From positions 243,997-307,996 of the forward strand of contig NZ_LGXZ01000006.1 in the NCBI RefSeq assembly GCF_001238295.1: a stretch of DNA of 64,000 nt, written 5' to 3'. The notes under the pieces were generated by a model. The model searched no databases, had not been told where the DNA came from, and worked only from the letters and a program-made list of their open reading frames with translations. This document shows positions 36,988 through 43,325 of this stretch, piece by piece. Source of the DNA: Ruegeria sp. 6PALISEP08. Its GTDB lineage: Bacteria > Pseudomonadota > Alphaproteobacteria > Rhodobacterales > Rhodobacteraceae. Each line of letters opens with the position of its first letter. The stretch's first letter is position 1. Position numbers and translations under genes: made by a program.

Positions 36988-38411
36988 GATGTACTCATCT
37001 TTCTGGGAAACAGTGTCATCGCAATTGAAGCGCCTTTGCCAGGGCTTGACGCGACTTCAAACCTGCCACCGATACTCTCGACCCGATCTCGCAATCCCAT
37101 TAGTCCTTGGCCTCCATCGTCACGCAACACTGTGTCGTCTGAGGGATCAAATCCGGGCCCGTCGTCGCGGACATGTATGACGACACGGTCGCTTTGAGCC
37201 TCACAAGTGACAGTGCATTGAGAACCCGGAGCATATCTCGCAGCGTTAGAAAGCGTTTCTTGGAGGAACCGAAAGACACACAATTTGTCGGACAAGGACA
37301 ACTCGGTTGCCTGGCTTCCTTGAAGCGAAACATCGGGTCGCAATGAACTATGTTCTGAGTGATCTTCTATTGCTCTCTTCACGACATCCATGAGCGCCAG
37401 ATTGTCGATGTCCGGAGCAGACAGCCCCCGCGACAAAGCACGAATTTCAGCCAAGGACTTCTGCAGTGACTGTTGGATTTCTTCGGCCTCTTTGGGCTTT
37501 TCGGAGCCGTCGGGAAATGCGGCGTCTAATCTAAGGGCAGCGAGGGACAGATATTGAGCGGGACCATCATGAAGCTCGGAACCAAGTTTTTTAAGAAACC
37601 GATCTGTTTGCGTGGCATATCGTTCCGACGCTTCGACCACGCGCGACCGCAGCTTGGCATTCTGCTCGGCCATTTGTTCACTTTCTGCCAGACGCCTCTC
37701 TAAAAGGCGCCCCTGACGTCGAATTGTGTTGTCACCAATTGCCACGATGGAAAACAGAACGATTGTACTTGCCACAAATGCTGATCCGACGACCAACCAA
37801 CTTGTTCGCCGGGCTCTGGCCATATCAATTTCCAGCTGTTCAGCTTTTTCATAAAACTCTGCAACAGCAATGATTTCGCCCGACCAAAGCTCGCGGATGG
37901 GACTATATACTTCGAGTAGCGGTATCCCAAGTGCCGCTTCAGCGGCGCTTTCGGCATGATCAAGCTCTTCGAAAGAGCCGGAGATCTCACCGCCCCATGC
38001 TCGCTTTAGATCGTCAGTTGGATCGAAACGGCTTCCAATGATGGCTGAATCCGATGCATGTGCAATCACTCCCCCTTGCTTCCAAAACTTGAAGGAGACA
38101 ATGCGGTCACGCATTGGCTGGGTCATGAAAATCTCGTCCAGTGCTCGACTCGCTTGATCCGAAAGACGGTCGCCGTGTGCGAGTTCCTGGCTAAGAGGGG
38201 ATACAATGCTCTCCATATATAACGCCGCAGAGTTGGCAGAATTTTGAACAACCGCGTTCTCGATCCGATTTGACACCCAAACACCAACAATTGCAGTGGC
38301 TGTTCCCATCACAACAATGCAGGCCGCAAGAAAAACTCGCGACAATGACCAATTGCCAATTGTCAGGTCAGAAATCTCCGGTCTCATTTCGCTTTTGACT
38401 ATGAACGACAA
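36984..38411 (-). CDS. Sensor histidine kinase, HisKA_3 (NarX/DegS) class
   Basis: Membrane sensor kinase of about 475 residues, or 467 if it starts at the ATG for MRPEISD (38387). There are two TM segments (about 23-48 and 210-232) around a periplasmic domain of about 160 residues. The dimerisation/phospho-acceptor motif is GSELHDGPAQYLSLAALRLD. The ATPase domain carries FLQETLSNAARYAPGS, DDGPGFDP and GGQGLMGLRDRVESIGG. It is cotranscribed with the NarL-type regulator and convergent with the Asp-rich protein gene. The signal is not predictable. Confidence 0.9.
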   Translation of the reverse strand: MSFIVKSEMRPEISDLTIGNWSLSRVFLAACIVVMGTATAIVGVWVSNRIENAVVQNSANSAALYMESIVSPLSQELAHGDRLSDQASRALDEIFMTQPMRDRIVSFKFWKQGGVIAHASDSAIIGSRFDPTDDLKRAWGGEISGSFEELDHAESAAEAALGIPLLEVYSPIRELWSGEIIAVAEFYEKAEQLEIDMARARRTSWLVVGSAFVASTIVLFSIVAIGDNTIRRQGRLLERRLAESEQMAEQNAKLRSRVVEASERYATQTDRFLKKLGSELHDGPAQYLSLAALRLDAAFPDGSEKPKEAEEIQQSLQKSLAEIRALSRGLSAPDIDNLALMDVVKRAIEDHSEHSSLRPDVSLQGSQATELSLSDKLCVFRFLQETLSNAARYAPGSQCTVTCEAQSDRVVIHVRDDGPGFDPSDDTVLRDDGGQGLMGLRDRVESIGGRFEVASSPGKGASIAMTLFPRKMSTS

Positions 38412-38455
38412 TCCCTTCGCGCACCACCGACCTTGGTCCGAAGCAATCTGAATTT

Positions 38456-38491
38456 AATCTCGGAAATTGGGTTGTAGCCCAGCCCGAGATT
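38456..38491 (-). terminator. Possible terminator after merR
   Basis: Inverted repeat AATCTCGG / CCGAGATT overlapping the merR stop, with an inner GGG/CCC. No long T-run follows on the minus strand, so it may be weak. Confidence 0.4.
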
Positions 38492-38898
38492 TAGATGTCC
38501 TCCACCATCCGTAATCGTGCGAGCATTGGGCAGCTAACATTCCCGGTTTCACAATTGGCAGAGAGTTCGCTCAAAGCTCCTTCCAAACGCTTCAATTCAT
38601 CGATTTTGGATCGAACGTTGGCTATGTGGGCTTCAGCCATTTCTTTTACGGATCGGCAGTCTTCGTCGCCTCCCTCAGACAGGTCCAACAGCGCCTTCGC
38701 GTCGGAGAGTGGAAACCCCAGATCACGGCACTTCTTGAGCAAGCGAAGTCTGCCGACATCGCTTGCTGAATAGAGGCGGCGATTGTTCTGTGCACGTGCT
38801 GGCTTCGGCACGATACCTTCGCGTTCGTAGTAGCGGATGGTTTCGATTCCGACACCGCTTTGCCGGGAAGCCTCTCCTATCGCAATCACGTGAAACAC
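38491..38898 (-). CDS. merR: MerR-type mercury-responsive regulator
   Basis: Metal-sensing repressor/activator of 135 residues. N-terminal HTH (IGEASRQSGVGIETIRYYER) and a long dimer helix are followed by the metal loop. All three Hg(II)-binding cysteines of MerR are present: C81 (DEDC), C116 (SANC) and C123 (NVSCP), with spacing like Tn501 MerR (82, 117, 126). The start is GTG 38898 (AGAGG just upstream) or GTG 38889. The gene is divergent from the merT-like gene across a typical MerR promoter. Cysteine set and context make mercury the expected ligand; other thiophilic metals cannot be excluded. Confidence 0.85.
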   Translation of the reverse strand: MFHVIAIGEASRQSGVGIETIRYYEREGIVPKPARAQNNRRLYSASDVGRLRLLKKCRDLGFPLSDAKALLDLSEGGDEDCRSVKEMAEAHIANVRSKIDELKRLEGALSELSANCETGNVSCPMLARLRMVEDI

Positions 38899-38904
38899 TT
38901 CCTC

Positions 38905-38935
38905 TTGATCCTGTAGTAACTACAGAAGATATATG
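38905..38935 (+). promoter_or_regulatory. MerR-type promoter with overlong spacer
   Basis: A -35 element TTGATC (38905-38910) and a -10 TATATG (38930-38935) are separated by 19 bases. The spacer begins with the dyad CTGTAGTAACTACAG (38911-38925). Overlong spacers with a centred dyad are the hallmark of MerR-controlled promoters. It drives the merT-like gene. Confidence 0.8.
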
Positions 38936-38987
38936 TCCAAGGTGTCAACGACTCAACTCAGCGAATTGAGCGCCACCGGAGCGAAAG

Positions 38988-39311
38988 ATGAAGAAATACC
39001 TAACCCTCACTTACTTGGGGTCGTTTTCTGCACTTGGCGTCGCGACGTGCTGCGTACTTCCGATGACCATGATGTTGCTGGGTTTGGGCGGCAGCTGGTT
39101 GGCAATATTCGGAAAAATAGCAGCCGCTAGCTACTACGTGCTGGCCATCTTATCCTTATTCGTCGCGACAGCGTGGTTCGTATCCCATCGAAACGGATCG
39201 TTGGCGCACCTGAAGTGGTGGCTTGCTGGAAGCGCCGCGGTCACTGCGTTGGCATGTGTTATCGTGTTCACCGAAGCTCAAATCAACGACTACCTAATCA
39301 TGCAGATGTGA
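38988..39311 (+). CDS. MerT-like mercuric transport protein
   Basis: Inner-membrane protein of 107 residues with three hydrophobic segments. The first contains the MerT-type vicinal pair C21-C22 in GVATCCVLPMTMMLLGLGGSW. The second cysteine pair that MerT carries in its cytoplasmic loop is absent; only one more Cys occurs near residue 89. No mercuric reductase gene (merA) is seen in the window. The next gene follows after 4 bases. Confidence 0.75.
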   Translation: MKKYLTLTYLGSFSALGVATCCVLPMTMMLLGLGGSWLAIFGKIAAASYYVLAILSLFVATAWFVSHRNGSLAHLKWWLAGSAAVTALACVIVFTEAQINDYLIMQM

Positions 39312-39315
39312 GAAA

Positions 39316-39534
39316 ATGACAAATACATCCGTGGTGCTCGAAAGCACATTGACCTGCCCTAAGTGTGGGCACTTCGAAACTGAAAAAATGCCAACGGACT
39401 GTTGCCAGTGGTTTTATGAATGTAAGTCATGCAAGTTAGTATTGAAACCGCAGGAAGGCGATTGCTGTGTTTTCTGCTCCTACGCTACCGTACCATGTCC
39501 GCCAATTCAGATTGGGGGCAATTGTTGTGGATAG
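39316..39534 (+). CDS. GDCCVxC-domain protein
   Basis: A 72-residue cysteine-rich soluble protein. It has CPKCG (14-18), CC (29-30), CKSC (36-39), the family signature GDCCVFC (48-54), and a C-terminal CC (70-71). In some relatives the signature includes selenocysteine; here all positions are Cys codons. The protein family usually sits beside mer transport genes, as here, and probably binds or shuttles Hg(II), which is inference. Confidence 0.75.
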   Translation: MTNTSVVLESTLTCPKCGHFETEKMPTDCCQWFYECKSCKLVLKPQEGDCCVFCSYATVPCPPIQIGGNCCG

Positions 39535-39654
39535 ATTTTTCAAGAACCGCTGACTGTGATGAATGACCAGTCAGAATGATTGCAGCATGTGCAAAATAGG
39601 GCTCTCAGTCAGATTTCGCAGCGCGGTTCCTCAATGCCGGCTGTTGATGTGGGA

Positions 39655-39953
39655 ATGTCGGTGCATCTGAGTCGAAAGATTGTGTTGATAGGCATTGTGA
39701 TGGCCACCTGGCCATGAATATGCAAGAAAGCCACGTTGGTCACGCTTCGGGGGAACCAATGGATAGCGCTCCGGATGGATCAAACGGAATGGAGCCTGAT
39801 GAATGCAATCCATTCCTGTGTAATGCTCTGGCGCTGACGTTTCCAGATTCCGAAGTATCATTTGACCAGTCTGAGGCAGCGTTGGCATGGCAGGTAACAA
39901 GCTTCTCGACGCTCAATGAACCGGAAAGACCGGACAGACTACCTAACGCTTGA
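39655..39953 (+). pseudogene. Truncated His/Met-rich small protein gene
   Basis: One frame reads SKDCVDRHCDGHLAMNMQES through ECNPFLCNALALTF to STLNEPERPDRLPNA, followed by a stop. Short exported metal-related proteins with a CNPFLC-like middle and an EPxxPDRPPN tail are familiar near mercury and copper genes. The N-terminal signal peptide is in another frame (SRKIVLIGIVMATWP), which suggests a frameshift. Translation could start at ATG 39714 but would lack the export signal. Confidence 0.4.
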
Positions 39954-40049
39954 AACAGATTTCCGACGCTGTTTACGGCAGTGAACACGTTCCAGTGTGC
40001 TGTAAGAAATTTGCGGCTCCACTCTGTTACACAAGGTTAGGACCAGTAC

Positions 40050-40160
40050 ATGAACCGAGAATTTCTCCTGATCGGCGCTTGCGCCGTGGCAGCCGCCGCT
40101 GCCTACGTCATTCTACTTCCCATCCCGTCATCATGGCACGCACGCCGCACCCGGCTATAA
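40050..40160 (+). pseudogene. Signal-peptide-bearing fragment
   Basis: MNREFLLIGACAVAAAAAYV continues for 16 more residues to a stop. It looks like the first exon-like piece of an exported protein whose body is lost or out of frame. A TAGGA site lies upstream. It cannot be assigned. Confidence 0.3.
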
Positions 40161-40395
40161 AGGTCCACTCAATACATCTCCCCACCCTCAGCTCGTTCAC
40201 CTCAGGTGTCAGACTGCGGAATTTTGTTCCGCGACGGTCAGATCATCCAACCGTTCCACTGGCCATTTTGTCTCCGGGATTCACATGCGAGCGTGTGATC
40301 GAATGTCAGGCCGAAGAAACCGGCACCGCCCGCAACCGCGCGGCGTTGGACGCGATGACGTTGCGCCCGAGCGGCTCGAAAGAGGAGGAACGCAC

Positions 40396-41104
40396 ATGCA
40401 TTTATCCGCCTCAATCTATCGGTTGAAACGACAAGCCAGACTCGCGGCACGCAAGGAACGTATCCCTTTACACGAGGCGCTGGACCCAAAGGCCGTCGAA
40501 GAAGGGTTCCTGAGCTGGAGCCATCTTGCATCGTCTTCAACAACAAAAGGGCCAGTTGCAACCATCCTGTCGCAGCTTGTACCCGGAGACCTGATCCTTG
40601 TTGGCGCAAGGCCCGGTCACGGCAAAACACTCCTTGGGCTCGAATTGGCGTCAAGGGCGACAGAGCTTGGCCGGAAAGGGTTTTTCTTCACGCTAGACTA
40701 TCATGAGCGAGACGTTGAAGATCGTTTCTCGGCTCTTGGGATTGGTCCAGAGTCCGAACGAGTGGCGATGATTGTTTACACGTCGGACGAGGTGTCTGCG
40801 GACTACGTTATCAGCCGTCTTGAACACTTTGGTGAACCGGTTGTTGTCGTGATCGGTTACCTCCAACCTCTGGATCAAAAGCGCACCAACCCAAGCCTTG
40901 ACGATCAGATCTCTACGCAGATACGTGAAGGTCACAGGCGCAATTTGTGCCATGATCTCGCAATTTGATCGCTCGTTCGATCTCAGCGACAAGACTATGC
41001 CCGATCTGTCCGATGTTAGGCTACCCAACCCGCTTGATCTGTCTGCTTTCGACAAGGCCTGTTTCTTGCACAACGGTGAAATTCAGATGGACCAAGCTGC
41101 ATAG
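40396..41104 (+). pseudogene. DnaB-like ATPase gene broken by a frameshift
   Basis: The 5' part (ATG 40396, with GAGGAGGAA upstream) encodes MHLSASIYRLKRQARLAARK, a Walker A (GARPGHGKTLLGLELA) and a Walker-B-like VVVVIGYLQPLDQ. The frame then ends early at 40968. The natural C-terminus continues in the +2 frame as ISQFDRSFDLSDKTMPDLSD and VRLPNPLDLSAFDKACF to a stop at 41104. A one-step frameshift lies near 40905-40925. Intact relatives in Rhodobacterales are small DnaB-type RecA-fold ATPases, from memory. The break makes function unlikely unless it is a sequencing error. Confidence 0.65.
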
Positions 41105-41410
41105 TTTGGCGGCACAATGCAATGCCGCGCGCTGACACCGTTTGTATGTCGTGCGATCAGAGCCGGAACCATCATCTCAATAGCACGGCTGCAATCACTG
41201 AAACTGTTGACGGGTTTCCGGGGGGCACAGGGCGGTTTCTCGGTATATCTGGCGACAGCAATGAAAGCCTGAAAGCCGCTGCAAATCAGATGTTGAAGCG
41301 GCAATAAAAGACGAGCCGCAAAAACACGGGGTGCGCAACTGGCGCACTTCTATCATCAAGCAACTAAGATTGACTATTTCGATAAGAAAGTAACCGTCTA
41401 ATAAGACACT
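41105..41410. other. Gap without recognisable gene
   Basis: A short frame at 41122-41307 has no support beyond being open. Nothing else was identified between the broken ATPase gene and the IS3 remnant. Confidence 0.35.
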
Positions 41411-41570
41411 GCCCGGCTAATGCTTATCCCAAAGCATTATGCGGGCGTTTGGTGTTGTAGTGTATCCTCCATCCTTCAATTAAAATCTGCGCCTCTCGGA
41501 GGCAGTGGAAGACTTCTCCATCCTGGAACTCAGCCCTGAATCAAGCCTTGGAGTTTTCACCGCAACCTTT
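41411..41570 (-). pseudogene. IS3-family transposase C-terminal remnant
   Basis: The minus strand reads NSKA, a stop, then FRAEFQDGEVFHCLREAQIL and IEGWRIHYNTKRPHNALG before another stop. This is the closing part of the integrase-type OrfB of IS3 elements (typically EIFYSLREAQILIEQWR and HYNTKRPHSALGY). An internal stop and the missing DDE domain make it a dead fragment. Confidence 0.7.
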
Positions 41571-41765
41571 CCACCGTCAGGGATTTTGGGACAGGCGGCA
41601 GCCTGATTTTTCCGCGTGTAATGCGCTCCTGGGCGGGCGTCTATTGGTCCGTTTTCGCCGTGTAATCTGGTTCTGTCGGTTCTGAGATGAATTCTGTCCG
41701 AAACAGCATCTGGAAAATATTCCGTAGTGTGCACAAGTCCTAGGTTGCAACGAACAGGAGCTTTC

Positions 41766-43016
41766 ATGCGTTATTCAGCTCTGAGGATCTTCAAAGAAGC
41801 CTTGACCGGGCATAAGGGGTGGACCCAGCAATGGCGCGATGCGGCGCCAGCAGAGTCCTATGATTATGTCATCATTGGCGGCGGCGGGCACGGGCTGTCG
41901 ACAGCCTACTACCTTGCCAAGGAATTCGGCGGCGCGCGTATCGCGGTTCTGGAAAAGGGCTGGATCGGTGGTGGCAATGTCGGGCGGAACACGACGATCA
42001 TCCGGTCGAACTATCTACTGGACGGAAACGAGCCGTTTTATGAGTTTTCGCTGAAACTGTGGGAGAACCTGGAACAGGATTTCAACTATAATGCGATGGT
42101 CAGCCAACGCGGAATCCTGAACCTTATCCACAACGACGCTCAGCGCGATGCGGCGCGGCGCCGGGGCAATGCGATGATCCTGAACGGATCGGATGCCGAG
42201 TTGTTGGATACCGAAGGTGTCCGGGCCATGTATCCGTTCCTGAACTTCAACGACCAGCGGTTCCCGATTCAGGGTGGCCTGTTGCATCGACGCGGCGGTA
42301 CAGTTCGTCACGATGCGGTCGCCTGGGGGTATGCGCGTGGCGCCGATATGCGCGGCGTGGACATCATTCAGAATTGCGAAGTCACCGGCTTCCGTATCGA
42401 AAACGGCAAGGTACTGGGGGTCGATACCACGCGCGGCTACATCGGTGCCAAGAAGGTCGGCGTGACAGTTGCGGGCAGTTCCAGCCGGGTCATGGCAAAA
42501 GCAGGCATGCGTCTGCCCATCGAAAGCCACGTGTTGCAGGCCTTTGTTTCCGAAGGGCTGAAGCCGATCATCCCCGGTGTGATCACCTATGGGGCAGGGC
42601 ATTTCTATTGCAGCCAGTCCGATAAGGGCGGGCTGGTGTTTGGTGGTGACATCGACATGTACAATACCTATGCGCAACGCGGCAATTTGCCGGTGGTCGA
42701 GGACGTGATCGAAAGTGGAATGTCGCTGATCCCGGCGCTTGGTCGTGCGCGTCTGCTGCGCAGCTGGGGCGGGGTCATGGATATGTCCATGGACGGCTCG
42801 CCCTTCATCGACAAGACCCATATCGACGGCCTCTATTTCAACGGCGGCTGGTGCTACGGCGGGTTCAAGGCAACACCTGCCTCGGGCTACTGCTTTGCCC
42901 ATCTGCTGAAAACCGATCGCCCGCACGAGGTTGCCACGGCCTATCGGCTGGACCGTTTCATGTCCGGCAACATGATCGACGAAAAAGGGCAGGGCGCCCA
43001 ACCGAACCTGCACTGA
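41766..43016 (+). CDS. soxB: Sarcosine oxidase beta subunit
   Basis: Flavoprotein subunit of heterotetrameric sarcosine oxidase, 416 residues, which binds FAD and FMN and demethylates sarcosine to glycine. The dinucleotide-binding motif is GGGGHG (38-43). The segment GGLLHRRGGTVRHDAVAWG (171-189) contains His174, the likely covalent FMN residue. The C-terminus has the flavin-closing MDGSPFIDKTHIDGLYFNGG. ATG 41766 is chosen over ATG 41727 because AGGAG lies upstream and the protein start matches the family. It begins a four-gene operon soxB-D-A-G that carries formaldehyde units to tetrahydrofolate. Confidence 0.92.
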   Translation: MRYSALRIFKEALTGHKGWTQQWRDAAPAESYDYVIIGGGGHGLSTAYYLAKEFGGARIAVLEKGWIGGGNVGRNTTIIRSNYLLDGNEPFYEFSLKLWENLEQDFNYNAMVSQRGILNLIHNDAQRDAARRRGNAMILNGSDAELLDTEGVRAMYPFLNFNDQRFPIQGGLLHRRGGTVRHDAVAWGYARGADMRGVDIIQNCEVTGFRIENGKVLGVDTTRGYIGAKKVGVTVAGSSSRVMAKAGMRLPIESHVLQAFVSEGLKPIIPGVITYGAGHFYCSQSDKGGLVFGGDIDMYNTYAQRGNLPVVEDVIESGMSLIPALGRARLLRSWGGVMDMSMDGSPFIDKTHIDGLYFNGGWCYGGFKATPASGYCFAHLLKTDRPHEVATAYRLDRFMSGNMIDEKGQGAQPNLH

Positions 43017-43028
43017 GAGGCGAACCAG

Positions 43029-43325
43029 ATGATTATCAACCATCCTTTGCTTGGCCCGCGTGACGCGCAGGAATTTACCTATCTGGGGGATGCCACGCTC
43101 ATTAATCGGCCTGACTGGCAGTCGGAGAACGCGCTGAACGCATTTCATGACTATCTGTATCTGCGCGACAACCCGGCAGGCGAACATCGCGAGCTTTGGT
43201 ATCACGAACAGGGCGACCGTTCCTGGCTGGTGGTCACGCGGAACACGATGACCCACGAAATTCTGAATGTCGAACTGGCCCACGACGTTGCAAAAGCGGC
43301 TGCGGCAGAAAGGTCTGCACAATGA
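43029..43325 (+). CDS. soxD: Sarcosine oxidase delta subunit, zinc cysteines lost
   Basis: Small subunit of 98 residues. The family normally begins with MxxIxCPxCGxR and has a later GCRxW, giving a zinc site. Here the N-terminus is MIINHPLLGPRDAQEFTYLG and the later site reads GDRSW, so no cysteine is present at all. The rest (ENALNAFHDYLYLRDNPAGE, REVWYH-like region) aligns well. The delta subunit still sits between soxB and soxA with the usual 1-base coupling, so it may act purely as a structural subunit. Confidence 0.88.
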   Translation: MIINHPLLGPRDAQEFTYLGDATLINRPDWQSENALNAFHDYLYLRDNPAGEHRELWYHEQGDRSWLVVTRNTMTHEILNVELAHDVAKAAAAERSAQ

